Positions 20,037-30,198 of a stretch of 64,000 nt of DNA are shown here, one piece after another. Below the pieces are notes generated by a model. That model was given only the letters and a program-made list of their open reading frames with translations. It had not been told where the DNA came from and searched no databases. This DNA is from Massilia psychrophila. Lineage in GTDB: Bacteria; Pseudomonadota; Gammaproteobacteria; Burkholderiales; Burkholderiaceae_D. A program made the position numbers and the translations under genes. The stretch lies in assembly GCF_002760665.1 (NCBI RefSeq), contig NZ_PDOB01000017.1, forward strand, positions 1-64,000, given 5' to 3'. The first letter of the stretch is position 1. Each line of letters starts with the position of its first letter.

Positions 20037-20720
20037 ATGTGCGCCAACTACACCCCCAGCCGACTCGACGCGATCAGCCAGCACCACGGCGTTGAGCGCG
20101 CGCTGTTCAATTTTCCAGCCGAAGCGTTTCCAGGCTATATGGCGCCGATCCTGCGCGAGGCGCACGGCCTTGCCGGCCACGCCGAGTGCGTGCCGGCGAT
20201 GTTCGGCATGGTGCCGCACTGGGCCGATACCAAGCTGGCGCGCCAGACCTACAACGCGCGCACCGAAACGGTCGCCATCAAGCCGTCGTTTCGCAACGCG
20301 TGGAAACGCAACCAGTTCTGCATCATCCCGGCGGAAAATATTTACGAGCCCAGTTACGAGACCGGCAAACCGGTACGCTGGCGGATCTGTCACGCCGCTC
20401 GGCAGCCGCTGGCCATCGCCGGCATCTGGGAGTGGCGCCCCAGCGGCCCCGACGGCCTGCCGCTGCTGTCGTTCTCGATGCTCACCATTAACGCCGACGG
20501 CCATCCGCTGATGGACCGCTTCCACAAACCGGGCGACGAAAAGCGCATGCTGGTGCTGCTCGAACCGGCGCACTATCACGGCTGGCTCGAAGGCAAACTG
20601 GTCAATGAGGCCGAAGTCTATCGTCCCTTCCCGGCCGACCGGCTCGTCGCCACCGCCGATCCGCTGCCGCCGCGGACAAAAATCAAAGCGAAGACAATGG
20701 TCGAAACGTCATTGTTCTGA
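20037..20720 (+). CDS. SRAP-domain protein (YedK/HMCES family)
   Basis: The 227-residue protein begins MCANY, so cysteine 2 becomes the catalytic N-terminal residue after Met removal. SRAP proteins form a thiazolidine crosslink with abasic sites in single-stranded DNA. Other landmarks are YNARTETVAIKPSFRNAWKR (the conserved NAR), FCIIPAENIYEP (family FYEW position), WEWRPSG, and MDRFHKPGDEKRMLVLL, the counterpart of the HxRMP block. The expected histidine is present in RFH. It stands alone, without umuDC neighbours. Confidence 0.88.
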   Translation: MCANYTPSRLDAISQHHGVERALFNFPAEAFPGYMAPILREAHGLAGHAECVPAMFGMVPHWADTKLARQTYNARTETVAIKPSFRNAWKRNQFCIIPAENIYEPSYETGKPVRWRICHAARQPLAIAGIWEWRPSGPDGLPLLSFSMLTINADGHPLMDRFHKPGDEKRMLVLLEPAHYHGWLEGKLVNEAEVYRPFPADRLVATADPLPPRTKIKAKTMVETSLF

Positions 20721-20971
20721 CCTGGTTGTTCCGGTCTTGTTGTTCCGACCGGCACTAACGGCAAGAATCCGTGATTTCTCACGCGTGGATATTTCCGTGT
20801 GGAATGAAGTTTGGTACCATACAGGTGCGCCCGCTATGTGCGCGACGCAGTTTCGGGTACTTCCCATCGGTTTCCTGAATTTTCCACCCGGCAGCATTTG
20901 ATTCGATTCGGTCGCGCCAAATAGCCTGCGCTACACGCGAGCGCAGCGACACAACCCAACACATTTTCTTG

Positions 20972-22549
20972 ATGACTGCTTCCAGATCAACCGCCGCTTC
21001 CACCTCACCAACATTGCACCGCCGCTCGGCGACGCGGCTTGCGGTGATGTTTTTGGCCCTGGTTTGCCTGTCGCTGGCGGCCGTCCAGGGTTGGGGCAGT
21101 TATTCGTCCCGCGCCACCGACCTGAGAGAAGCGAACACCTCTACGGTCAACATGGCGCGTGCGCTGTCCGACCATGCCGAAGCCTCCATCGATCTGGTCG
21201 GCACCATTTTATCAAGCGTGGTCGAACGGTTTCAAGCCGGCGAACTGGGCAACGATCGCCAGCGCTTTCAACGATTCCTGGTGTCGATGACGCAGCGCAC
21301 GCCCTCATTGCAGGGACTGCATTTATACGATGCCGCGGGAAACTGGGTGCTCAATTCACTGCCAGCGACCGCACTGAAAGGCAACAACGCCGACCGCGAG
21401 TACTTTATTTACCACCGTACCCATACCGACCTATCGCCGCGCCTCGGTAATCCGTTGCGCAGCCGTTTCAACGGTGTGTGGGTGTTGCCGGTCTCGCGGC
21501 GGCTTGACAATCCGGACGGCAGCTTTGCCGGGGTCGCGCTGGCGACGATCGAGATCGATTTTTTCAGGAAGTTCTACGAAAGCTTCAACATTGGCGAAAA
21601 AGGCACGATCTTCCTCGCTCTCGACACCGGCTCGTTAGTCGTGCGCCGACCGTTCAGGGAAAAAGACATCGGCCTCGATATCAGCGGCGGGCCTGTCTTT
21701 ACGCTGTGGAAGCAAAGCGGCGAGCCTACCGGCAGCGCCATCCTAGTCGCGCGCATCGACCATGTCGAGCGGCTCTATACTTATCGCCACCTGCGCCAGT
21801 ACCCGCTGCTCATTGCGGTCGCTCTGTCGAAACAGGAAGTACTGGCGCGCTGGCGCACCGACACCATCGCCAGCGCCGCCGGCACGCTGATCCTGCTCGC
21901 CGCCTTGCTGTGGCTCGGCGCGCGCATGATCCGCCAGATGATTCAAACCGGCCAGCTGCAGCGCGAACTGCGCGACGCCAAGACCGCGCTCGAGGCGAAC
22001 AACGCCGCACTGCAGTTGCTGGCGCTGAGCGACGGCCTGACGGGCCTGGCGAACCGGCGCCATTTCGACCAAAGCCTCGACGCCGAATTCAAGCGCGCGA
22101 TGCGCGACGGCTCGCCGCTTGCGCTGGTGATGTTCGACGTCGACTACTTCAAGAAATTCAACGATCAACACGGCCACGTCCAAGGCGACGCCGCCCTGCA
22201 AATGGTCAGCCGGGCGATGCTGGCCGGCCAGCGCCGCCCGGCTGATGTCGCCGCCCGCTTCGGCGGCGAGGAATTCGCCATGCTGCTGCCCGACACCGAG
22301 CCGGGCGGCGCGCTGGCGGTCGCCGAGTCGATCCGCGCGGCGATTGCAGCGGCCCAATTCCCGCATGGCGCCAGCCCGTTTCGCATCCTCACCATCAGCG
22401 CCGGCGTGCATTCCATGATCCCGCAGCGCGGCCAGAACGCCCGCGCATTGGTCGAGGCGGCCGACCGCGGCTTGTACCGGGCCAAGGCGCAGGGGCGCAA
22501 CAGTGTCTGCGCCGAGCAGTTGGAAGACGCATCGCAGTTGGAAGCGTAG
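20972..22549 (+). CDS. Membrane diguanylate cyclase with dCache-type sensor
   Basis: The 525-residue protein has one transmembrane helix near residues 25-45, a periplasmic dCache-like domain to about 290, a second helix near 300-318, a short coiled coil, and a GGDEF domain. The active-site motif is intact as GGEEF near residue 430, and DGLTGLANRRHFD marks its start. It should make c-di-GMP from two GTP. The inhibitory-site motif RxxD lies where RRPAD occurs near the active site, so feedback inhibition is possible. The ATG at 20972 is preceded by an in-frame TTG. It is convergent with the EAL protein. Confidence 0.9.
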   Translation: MTASRSTAASTSPTLHRRSATRLAVMFLALVCLSLAAVQGWGSYSSRATDLREANTSTVNMARALSDHAEASIDLVGTILSSVVERFQAGELGNDRQRFQRFLVSMTQRTPSLQGLHLYDAAGNWVLNSLPATALKGNNADREYFIYHRTHTDLSPRLGNPLRSRFNGVWVLPVSRRLDNPDGSFAGVALATIEIDFFRKFYESFNIGEKGTIFLALDTGSLVVRRPFREKDIGLDISGGPVFTLWKQSGEPTGSAILVARIDHVERLYTYRHLRQYPLLIAVALSKQEVLARWRTDTIASAAGTLILLAALLWLGARMIRQMIQTGQLQRELRDAKTALEANNAALQLLALSDGLTGLANRRHFDQSLDAEFKRAMRDGSPLALVMFDVDYFKKFNDQHGHVQGDAALQMVSRAMLAGQRRPADVAARFGGEEFAMLLPDTEPGGALAVAESIRAAIAAAQFPHGASPFRILTISAGVHSMIPQRGQNARALVEAADRGLYRAKAQGRNSVCAEQLEDASQLEA

Positions 22550-22563
22550 CGGGCAAGTCAGGC

Positions 22564-25275
22564 TCAGGCGAACGCGGCGCGGTTGGCCTCGAACAGCGCC
22601 TGCACCGCGCCCGCCTCGACCGGCCGGCTGAACAGATATCCCTGGTACTCGTCGCATGACATCGAACGCAGGATCGCCAGTTGGTCCCCGGTTTCCACCC
22701 CTTCGGCGACAACGCCCAGTTTCAGCCCGTTTGCCAGGTTGAGGATCGAGCGCACGATGGCCGCGCTATCGTCGTCCTTGCCGAGGTCGCGCACGAACGC
22801 GCGGTCGATCTTCAGGCGCTGCACCGGGAAGCGCTTCAGGTAGGCCAGGCTGGAATAGCCGGTGCCGAAATCGTCGATCGACAGTTCGATGCCGAGCGCA
22901 CGGATTTCATGCATCAGCGCGTCGACCTGCTGTTCGCGGCTCATCAAAGCGCTTTCGGTGATTTCCAGCTCCAGGCTGCCCGGCGCGATTGCCCAGCGCA
23001 GGACGCACTGGCGGATCATCGGTAGCAGGTCGCTTTGGTGGAACTGGCGCGGCGACAGGTTGACGGCCAGCTTGATGGCGGCGCCCGCCTGCTGCCACCC
23101 GTGCAGGTGGCGACAGGCTTCCTGCAATACCCAGGCGCCGATGTCGATGATCAGCCCGGTGCGTTCGGCGATCGGGATGAAACTCACCGGTTCGACGTCG
23201 CCCAGCACCGGATTACGCCAGCGCAGCAAAGTTTCGAATCCATTGATGCGGCCGGACGCGAACTGGACCTTCGGCTGGAACACCAGCCGAAATTCGTTGC
23301 GCTCGAGCGCGCGGCGCAATTGGGCTTCGACCGTCAGTCGTTCGTCGAGGTCGGTTTGTGCGCGGACGGAAAAAAAATGGATACGATCGTGATTGTCAAG
23401 GCCGGCCCGGTTGCGCGCACTGTCGGCACGCCCGAACAGCTCATCCGCGCCGGCGCCGTCCTCCGGGAAGATCGACACGCCGATCACCGGGCCCAGATAG
23501 AATTCGCGCCCCCCCACGTTCAGCGCGCCAGACAGGCGCTCCAGCAGTTCGATCGCGTACTGCGCGAAAAACGCCCGCCCTGCTTCGGCTTCAGCTTCGA
23601 GCGCCACGGCAAACTCATGGCTCTTGATGCGGGCGACGCCTTGCGCGCGCGGCAGCAGCGACTGGAATACGGCGCCGACCTGCTTGATGGCGGCCTCGCT
23701 CGCCGCATGGCCCATCAGGTCGGTGATCTCCTGCATCCGCTCGAGCGATACCACCAGTGTGCCGATGGCGCTGTGGCGCGCCTTGGCTCCAGCCAGCGCC
23801 GCCGCCAGCATGCGGCGGAACTGGCCCTGGGTCGGCAGGCCGGTCAGCAGGTCGAAGTTGGCGATGTAGGCCAGGCGCCGTTCGGCGTTTTGCCGCTCGG
23901 TGATGTCGGTCAGCACGCTGACGACCTGGGGCTGGCCCGCCTCGCCTTCCAGTTTCGACGACAGCAAAATGACAGTGCGCGGCGCACCGGCACCATCGAG
24001 GATCTCGGCGATCTCGGCGCTCGCCTCGGCGTCGGCGTCGCCGTCCAGCACGCTTTGGTAACGCCGGTAGCGCAGCTCGCGTTGGCCCGCGCCGGCGGCG
24101 TCGAGCACGTTGCTCTCTTGCTGCCCAACCAGCTCTTGCGCGCTACGCCCGACGAAACGACTGAACGCGTCGTTGAGCATGACGATCCGGCGCGCGCCGT
24201 CGAGCACCCAGATCGGCGTACTGACCGCGTTCAAGATCGTCGCCAGGTAGTCCGCGCTGTTTTCGGCGCGCTCCTCGCTCTGTGCCAGCTTGCCGATCAG
24301 GCTGAACTGCTGCGTGGCGTCGCGCGCTACCCGCCACGCCAGCAAAATCACCGTAATCGAAATGAGCGCCAGCGACACCATGGCCGTCCACAGCCGTTCG
24401 TACCATGACGCCAGCGCGTCGGACTGGTCCTTGGCGGTGATGAGTACCAGCGGGTAGCGGCTCACTGCATCATAGCCGTACAGCCGCCGCTTGCCGTCAA
24501 GCGGGCTGGCGGCAACGAAGGCGTTGCGCTCGGCGTGCGGCAGGTAATACTGGAGCAAGGGGGTGGAAGCCAACGAACGCCCGATGCTGGACGGGAAGTC
24601 AGGGGCACGCGCCAGCATCGTGCCGTCGCGGGTCAACAGCGTCACGGAGCCGCCATCACCGAGCTCGATCAAGTTGTAGATGCGCTCGAAGCGTTTCGAA
24701 TCCGCTTCGGCGACGATGCTGCCGAGGCGCTTGCCGCCGGCGTCGACAATCGCCCGGCTGAAGTGGATGACGCCGCGCCCGGTAGCCGGGTCGACATTGC
24801 TGATGGTAATGCGCAAGCCACCTGGCACGGCGCCGGTATCGCCCTCCGGGGGGGGCACCGGCGCCCTGGCCTCGCCGTCCCCTTTTCCCGGCCCGCCGCC
24901 GGCGACCAGATGCCCTGCCGTGTCGTACCGGTAGATCCCCAGCAGGTACTCGCGCGCCATGTTGTTCTCGCCAAGACGGTCGAATACATCCGGCAACGGC
25001 GAAGCCAGGGCATTGGCGGCGATGGCGCGTTCAGCCTCCAGCATGGCATTGTCGATGGCCTGGGCGACGCTGAAAGTTTGGGCGGAAAAGGCGATCGCCA
25101 GATTGCGCAGGTTGGTTTTTTCCTGGCGCAAGGTATCCTGCAAGCTGACGAACAACATGACGGACGTGGCCGCCAACAGGATCAGGATCAGCAGCGCGGT
25201 CGCAGACACCAGGCGGGCCAGCGAGTATGGCCGTGCAGGCGTCAAGGTGTCTGTCGAAGCGTCGGGTAACCGCAT
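22564..25275 (-). CDS. c-di-GMP phosphodiesterase with degenerate GGDEF domain
   Basis: The 903-residue protein has a transmembrane helix near 22-46, a periplasmic sensor region to about 295, a second helix near 300-318, a PAS domain (about 345-465), a GGDEF domain and a C-terminal EAL domain. The GGDEF signature is replaced (RIKSHEFAV), so cyclase activity is unlikely. The EAL domain keeps the key residues: ETLLRW (EAL position reads ETL), VNLSPRQF, LEITES, DDFGTGYSS, the lysine of KIDRAF, and AEGVET. It is probably an active phosphodiesterase, with the dead GGDEF perhaps binding GTP as a regulator. Confidence 0.9.
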   Translation of the reverse strand: MRLPDASTDTLTPARPYSLARLVSATALLILILLAATSVMLFVSLQDTLRQEKTNLRNLAIAFSAQTFSVAQAIDNAMLEAERAIAANALASPLPDVFDRLGENNMAREYLLGIYRYDTAGHLVAGGGPGKGDGEARAPVPPPEGDTGAVPGGLRITISNVDPATGRGVIHFSRAIVDAGGKRLGSIVAEADSKRFERIYNLIELGDGGSVTLLTRDGTMLARAPDFPSSIGRSLASTPLLQYYLPHAERNAFVAASPLDGKRRLYGYDAVSRYPLVLITAKDQSDALASWYERLWTAMVSLALISITVILLAWRVARDATQQFSLIGKLAQSEERAENSADYLATILNAVSTPIWVLDGARRIVMLNDAFSRFVGRSAQELVGQQESNVLDAAGAGQRELRYRRYQSVLDGDADAEASAEIAEILDGAGAPRTVILLSSKLEGEAGQPQVVSVLTDITERQNAERRLAYIANFDLLTGLPTQGQFRRMLAAALAGAKARHSAIGTLVVSLERMQEITDLMGHAASEAAIKQVGAVFQSLLPRAQGVARIKSHEFAVALEAEAEAGRAFFAQYAIELLERLSGALNVGGREFYLGPVIGVSIFPEDGAGADELFGRADSARNRAGLDNHDRIHFFSVRAQTDLDERLTVEAQLRRALERNEFRLVFQPKVQFASGRINGFETLLRWRNPVLGDVEPVSFIPIAERTGLIIDIGAWVLQEACRHLHGWQQAGAAIKLAVNLSPRQFHQSDLLPMIRQCVLRWAIAPGSLELEITESALMSREQQVDALMHEIRALGIELSIDDFGTGYSSLAYLKRFPVQRLKIDRAFVRDLGKDDDSAAIVRSILNLANGLKLGVVAEGVETGDQLAILRSMSCDEYQGYLFSRPVEAGAVQALFEANRAAFA

Positions 25276-25332
25276 GGTGGTGATTGCTTGATAAATAAAT
25301 CAATATATAAACGCAGCGGGCTTGACGCCGCA

Positions 25333-28005
25333 TCACAGCGCCGGCGACAGCAGCCGGCTCTGCATTTCGGTCGCGCTTTGCGGCAGCGAAATGTAGTAGC
25401 CCTGCACTTCGTCGCACGACAGTTCGCGCAGGATCATCAATTGGTTGATCGTTTCGACGCCTTCGGCCACCACCCGCATGCCGAGCGCGTGCGCCATGGT
25501 GACGATGGCGGTGAACAGGATGGTGCCCTGCTCGGTATCGTCAATCCGGCTGGTGAACGCTTTGTCGACCTTGAGGATGTCGAAGTCGAGCAGCTGCAAC
25601 TGCGCCAGCGACGAATAACCGGTGCCGAAATCGTCGACCAGCAGCTTGATGCCGAGGCCGCGGATTTTCGACACCGATTCGAGCACATGGCTGCCACCGC
25701 CCATCATCGACGACTCGGTCAGCTCGATTTCCAGCAGGCGCGGTGGAATGCCGTAGCGCGCCATGATGGTCGAGAAAATGCGCGCGATGTCGGTCTCGTT
25801 GAACTGGCGCGGCGAGATGTTGACCGACACCGGCACCACGTCCCGTTCCTTGCGCAGCCATAGCGCCAGCTGCTCGCAGACCTTGACCAGCACCAGTTCG
25901 CCGAGGCGATTGATCATGCCAGTCCGCTCGGCCAGTGGAATGAATTCTTTCGGCTCGAGCAGTCCGCGGGTCGGATGGACCCAGCGCACCAGCGCTTCCA
26001 TGCTGGTGATGCGGCTGCTGGCCAGGTCCATGCGCGGCTGGTAGTGAATGACGAATTCGTCGATTTCGATGGCGCGACGCAGCTCCAGTTCGAGATCGAG
26101 GTCGCGGCGCAAGGCTTCGTAGAACTCCGGATCGAAAAACCGGAAGCTACCCTTGCCGGCGGTTTTCACCGAATACATGGCGACGTCGGCATTTTGCAGC
26201 AAGGTCGCCGCATCCTCGCCGTCGCTGGGAAAGGTGCTGATGCCGATCGAGGTGCCCAGCACGGCAGTGCCGGCCAACAGCTTGAACTTCGGCTTGAACG
26301 CGAAAATGACGCGCTTGGCGACGATCGCCGCGTCTTCGATGCGCAGGTAGTTCTCGAGGATGACGACGAACTCGTCGCCGCCAATGCGCACCACGTTGTC
26401 GTGCGGGCGCACCGCCTCCTGCAGCCGGTGCGCAACGTGGCGCAGCAGTTCGTCGCCGGCCGCATGGCCCATGGCATCGTTGACCGCCTTGAAACCGTCG
26501 AGGTCGATGAACAGCAGCGCCAGCGCCTGCCGGTTGGCGCTCGCGCGCTCGATCGCCTGCGGCAAATACCACAGCAGCCAGTGCCGGTTCGGCAGCCCGG
26601 TCAGGGCGTCGTGATTGCTGCGGTGCTCGAGCGCGGCGACGTGCGCCTTCGATTCGGAAATATCGCGCAGGGTAATGGCCAGCTTGCCGTCCGAGCGCAC
26701 CGCCTTCATCTGCATCCAGCGCGATCCGGTGGCGGCGCGCGGCAGAAATTCGAGTTCGCCATCGTAGGCGCCGGTGTCGAAAGCGATGCGCAGCACATCC
26801 ATCAGGCGGGCGAACGTGTCGTCGCGGTACAGGCTCGAAAAACGCCGGCCGATCAGCGTTTCACGCCGCTGGCGGCACAGCGAGGCGCCGTGTTCGTTGC
26901 AGTCGACGATCTCGAAATCGTCCACCGCGCCGGCGCTGCCGAGCATGCTGCCAAGGATGAAAAAGCCGTCGCTGCTGCCCTCGGTCGCCATGCGGTAGGC
27001 CTCCCCGGTGCGCTGGCTCTCGCGCTTGCGCCAGGACAGCCGCAGCATGAAGCCCATGACCGCCGCGGCGATGCCGAAGACGACGAACGTGCCGATTCTG
27101 GCATGCGCAACGGCGCCGTTGCGCGCCGCATCGAACGGCGCCATCGCCGTCGCTTCGTCGACACTGACGAAGGCGACCAGCGGAAACACGCCGACGTGGT
27201 GCCAGCCGACGTAGCGCGCGCGGCCGTCGCCAAAACTGCTGCCGCTGTCGAGCGTGACGCCGCCACGGCTGGTTGCCAAAGGCAGGCGCGATTGCGGGGA
27301 GGTGTCCGGCTCGGCGGCGGCAACCAGCAGCTTGCCATCGAGCCGCACCAGGAACACGATGGCGCGCGGCGGAAACCGGTGCATAAAGACATTGAGGGTC
27401 AGTTCGTCGGCGGCAACCTTGAGCATCACGACGCCGTCGAAACGGCCATCACCGGCCTTGACCGCGCGCGAGAAGCGCAGCGCACCCACGTTGCCGCCGC
27501 TGTCATTGATCGGGCTGATCACCAGCTGGTCGAGCGTTGAATCCGCGTGGGTGCGAAAAAATGCTTCGCCAGACGCTGTCGGCAGCACCTGACCCGGCTT
27601 CATGGTGGTGGCGACCAGGCCGTCCTTGTCGAAGACGGCGACGTTGCCAAACGGTGCGTAGCGAAACATTCCGGCCGCCTCGGCCGAGTCCAGCGCCAGC
27701 GATTTACCCGACAGCTGCCAGCCGTAGCGAACCTGGCGCAACGCCAGGTCGTACGAATTAACCGCGCGCGACACCTGCTCCGCATAGGCCAGCGCCAGCG
27801 AGCGGGCCTGGTTCATGGTGTCGCGGCTGGCCTCTTTGCGGTCCGACGCGACGTCACCGAGCAACACTGCCCAGCCAAGCAAGCTGACAAACAGCGCCGA
27901 CAAAAAACAGGCCGCCACGACGTTCAGGTTCGCACCAATGCTTCTGGCCAGGCTCGACAAAGCATGGAACACGCCCTGTTTGACAACGCCAGACCCGGTT
28001 CGCAT
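25333..28005 (-). CDS. Membrane GGDEF-EAL dual-domain c-di-GMP enzyme
   Basis: The chosen ATG at 28005 gives 890 residues (MRTGSGVVKQG); the open frame extends 47 codons upstream without support. A helix near 25-45, a periplasmic dCache-like sensor, a second helix near 290-310, a PAS domain, then GGDEF and EAL follow. Both catalytic motifs are intact (RIGGDEFVVI and MEALVRW, with VNISPRQF, LEIELTES, DDFGTGYSS, VDKAF, AEGVET), so it may be bifunctional or switch output with its sensor. It follows a same-strand phosphodiesterase 57 bases downstream. Confidence 0.9.
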   Translation of the reverse strand: MRTGSGVVKQGVFHALSSLARSIGANLNVVAACFLSALFVSLLGWAVLLGDVASDRKEASRDTMNQARSLALAYAEQVSRAVNSYDLALRQVRYGWQLSGKSLALDSAEAAGMFRYAPFGNVAVFDKDGLVATTMKPGQVLPTASGEAFFRTHADSTLDQLVISPINDSGGNVGALRFSRAVKAGDGRFDGVVMLKVAADELTLNVFMHRFPPRAIVFLVRLDGKLLVAAAEPDTSPQSRLPLATSRGGVTLDSGSSFGDGRARYVGWHHVGVFPLVAFVSVDEATAMAPFDAARNGAVAHARIGTFVVFGIAAAVMGFMLRLSWRKRESQRTGEAYRMATEGSSDGFFILGSMLGSAGAVDDFEIVDCNEHGASLCRQRRETLIGRRFSSLYRDDTFARLMDVLRIAFDTGAYDGELEFLPRAATGSRWMQMKAVRSDGKLAITLRDISESKAHVAALEHRSNHDALTGLPNRHWLLWYLPQAIERASANRQALALLFIDLDGFKAVNDAMGHAAGDELLRHVAHRLQEAVRPHDNVVRIGGDEFVVILENYLRIEDAAIVAKRVIFAFKPKFKLLAGTAVLGTSIGISTFPSDGEDAATLLQNADVAMYSVKTAGKGSFRFFDPEFYEALRRDLDLELELRRAIEIDEFVIHYQPRMDLASSRITSMEALVRWVHPTRGLLEPKEFIPLAERTGMINRLGELVLVKVCEQLALWLRKERDVVPVSVNISPRQFNETDIARIFSTIMARYGIPPRLLEIELTESSMMGGGSHVLESVSKIRGLGIKLLVDDFGTGYSSLAQLQLLDFDILKVDKAFTSRIDDTEQGTILFTAIVTMAHALGMRVVAEGVETINQLMILRELSCDEVQGYYISLPQSATEMQSRLLSPAL

Positions 28006-28359
28006 GCGCACTCTCGACAGAAGTTGGGGTTTGGCGACGACAGATGCAAGACGTCCACGCCACGGAAAAACCCCATTAGTATAGAGAGAAACCGGCAAAC
28101 GCGGCGCCCGATAACCGGCTTTCCCGTCATCAACAAGAGCGGCCATGCGGCACTTGGCCTGACGGTTGAATGACGCACAGACGCTCTACGGCGTGCGCTG
28201 CAAAGTACGCGGCATTGCTGCCCGATGTTTGCCGCCCCCCCCAGCGAAGCCGAAACGCCAGCGCAAGCGCAAGCGGCGGGCAAGCTACTATCTTGATAGA
28301 ATAAGAACACGGGTGGATGCATACCACCCCGCCTTCTTTTCATTATCAGGACACCGCCC
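28006..28359. other. Intergenic region between divergent genes
   Basis: No gene is supported here. The stretch must hold the promoters of the GGDEF-EAL gene (minus) and the class V aminotransferase (plus). ATCTTGATAGAATAAG at about 28291 gives a short palindrome (TATCTTGATA) and a TAGAAT that could be a -10 for the plus-strand gene; no clear -35 was seen. Confidence 0.4.
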
Positions 28360-29535
28360 TTGCATCATCCACCAGCCCCGGTTGCCGCCGACGACGAGAC
28401 GTATTGGGCCGCGGTGCGCGCCCAATACACCGTTTCCGCCGATTTTCTAAACCTCGAGAACGGCTTTTTCGGCGTCCAGGCAAACCCCGTACACGCAGCG
28501 TTCCGGCGCTACGAGACGCAGCTGAACCTGGAGAACTCCTGGTTCATGCGAATGCACTTCCCCGCTCGGCTGGCCGGCGTGAAGGCGGCACTGGCCGGCT
28601 TCACCGGCGCCGCCCCGGGCGAACTGCACATCACACGCAACCTGATGGAGTCGCTCAACATCCTGATCCAGGGCTATCCGTTCAACGCCGGCGATGGCGT
28701 GCTGCTGGGAGATCACGACTACGACAGCGTCATCGAAACGCTCGAGATGGTCGCCGCGCGCAAGTCGCTGGTGCTGACCCGCGTCAAACTGCCGCTTGAC
28801 CCCGACAGCGACGAGCAGATCGTCGCGCTGTACGAAGCGGGCATCACGCCGCGCACTCGCGTGGTGCTGGTGACGCACATGCTGCACCGTACCGGCCAGA
28901 TCATGCCGGTGGCGAAAATTGCCGCGATGGCGCGCCGCCACGGTATCGACACCATGGTCGACGCCGCCCACTCGTTTGCCCATCTCGACTACCGTCTGGC
29001 CGACCTTGGCGCCGACTTCGCCGGGGTCAACCTGCACAAGTGGCTCGGCGCGCCGCTCGGCGTCGGCCTGCTCTACATCCGCAAGGAGCGCATCGCCGAC
29101 ATCGCGCCGCTGTTCGGCGACACCAGCCACGCTGCCGGCGACATCGACAAATTCGGCCACGTCGGCACGGTGCCGCCGGCGCCGATCCTGGCGGTCGAAG
29201 ACGCGCTTGCCTTTCACCAGTCGATCGGCTCGCGCAACAAGGAGGCGCGGTTGCGTTACCTGACGCAGTACTGGCTGACGCGGGTGCGGGCGCTGCCGGC
29301 AGTGCGGGTGCTGACGCCCTTCGAGCCGGCGCGCTCGTGCGCGATCGCCGCCTTCGCCATCGACGGCATCAGAGCCGAGCAGGTGGCCGAGCGCCTGATG
29401 GCGCGCCACCGCATCTTCACGGTGGTGCGCGCCACCGAAGGCACCGAAGGCGTGCGCGTCACGCCCCACCTGTACACCAGCACCTCTGACCTTGATCTGC
29501 TGGTGGACGCCATCCGGCAAATGGCGTCGGCTTGA
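28360..29535 (+). CDS. Class V aminotransferase-fold PLP enzyme
   Basis: The 391-residue protein starts at TTG (HHPPAPVAADDETYW); no ATG is available upstream of the conserved start. It belongs to the isopenicillin-N epimerase/cysteine-desulfurase-like group. FLNLENGFFGVQANPV near residue 28, DHDYDSVIETLE, THMLHRTGQIMPVAKIA, VDAAHSFAHLDY (PLP aspartate) and NLHKWLGAPLGVG (PLP lysine) are visible. The reaction is unknown. It is 51 bases upstream of kefF on the same strand and may be co-transcribed with it. Confidence 0.8.
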   Translation: MHHPPAPVAADDETYWAAVRAQYTVSADFLNLENGFFGVQANPVHAAFRRYETQLNLENSWFMRMHFPARLAGVKAALAGFTGAAPGELHITRNLMESLNILIQGYPFNAGDGVLLGDHDYDSVIETLEMVAARKSLVLTRVKLPLDPDSDEQIVALYEAGITPRTRVVLVTHMLHRTGQIMPVAKIAAMARRHGIDTMVDAAHSFAHLDYRLADLGADFAGVNLHKWLGAPLGVGLLYIRKERIADIAPLFGDTSHAAGDIDKFGHVGTVPPAPILAVEDALAFHQSIGSRNKEARLRYLTQYWLTRVRALPAVRVLTPFEPARSCAIAAFAIDGIRAEQVAERLMARHRIFTVVRATEGTEGVRVTPHLYTSTSDLDLLVDAIRQMASA

Positions 29536-29586
29536 ATCGGCTTAAGCGCGGGTTTGAGCATTCGATCGACTCGATACGGTGACGCC

Positions 29587-30198
29587 ATGAACCCGAACCG
29601 GCTGCTGGTGCTGTACGCCCACGCCGCGCCCCACCTGTCGCGCGTGAACCGGCGCCTGGCCGACTGTGCGCGCCTTAGTGAAGGCGTGTTCCTGCACGAC
29701 CTGTACGAAACCTATCCCGACTTTTACATCGACGTCGCGCGCGAGCAGGCGCTGGTGGCGCAGGCCGAAGTGCTGGTGTTCCTGCATCCGCTCCAATGGT
29801 ACGGCATGCCCGCGCTGATGAAGGAATGGGTCGACTGCGTGCTGACCGAAAGCTGGGCCTGCGGCAGCGCAGGTAACACAGGCAGCGGCGGCGCGGGCAG
29901 CGGAGCACTGCACGGCAAACGCTTTTGGCTGGTCGCCAGCACCGGCAGCGGCGCCGACGACTATGCCGTTGGCGCGCGCCATGGGCGGCCATTCGCCGAC
30001 TTCCTGGCGCCGTTCGAGCAAACCGCCGCGCTGTGCGGCATGCAATGGCTTCCCCCGCACATTTTGCACGCCGCGCACGCCGTCGACGCCGCCACGCTCG
30101 ACGCCCACGTCGCGCGTTTCGGCGAACTGCTGCAAGGCCTGGCCGCGCCGTCTCCCCTCAACCTCGGCCACAGCGCAGGAGTGGACAATGGAATCTAG
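29587..30198 (+). CDS. kefF: KefF-like NAD(P)H oxidoreductase, ancillary to KefC
   Basis: The 203-residue flavodoxin-fold protein has VLYAHAAPHLSRVNRRL at the N-terminus (FMN phosphate loop region), HDLYETYPDFYIDV, FLHPLQWYGMPALMKEWVD (classic KefF/MdaB motif) and a low-complexity Gly/Ser insertion near residues 97-108. KefF binds and stimulates the KefC potassium efflux channel and has quinone-reductase activity. Its stop overlaps the kefC start by 11 bases. The ATG at 29587 was chosen because homologous sequence begins there. Confidence 0.87.
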   Translation: MNPNRLLVLYAHAAPHLSRVNRRLADCARLSEGVFLHDLYETYPDFYIDVAREQALVAQAEVLVFLHPLQWYGMPALMKEWVDCVLTESWACGSAGNTGSGGAGSGALHGKRFWLVASTGSGADDYAVGARHGRPFADFLAPFEQTAALCGMQWLPPHILHAAHAVDAATLDAHVARFGELLQGLAAPSPLNLGHSAGVDNGI

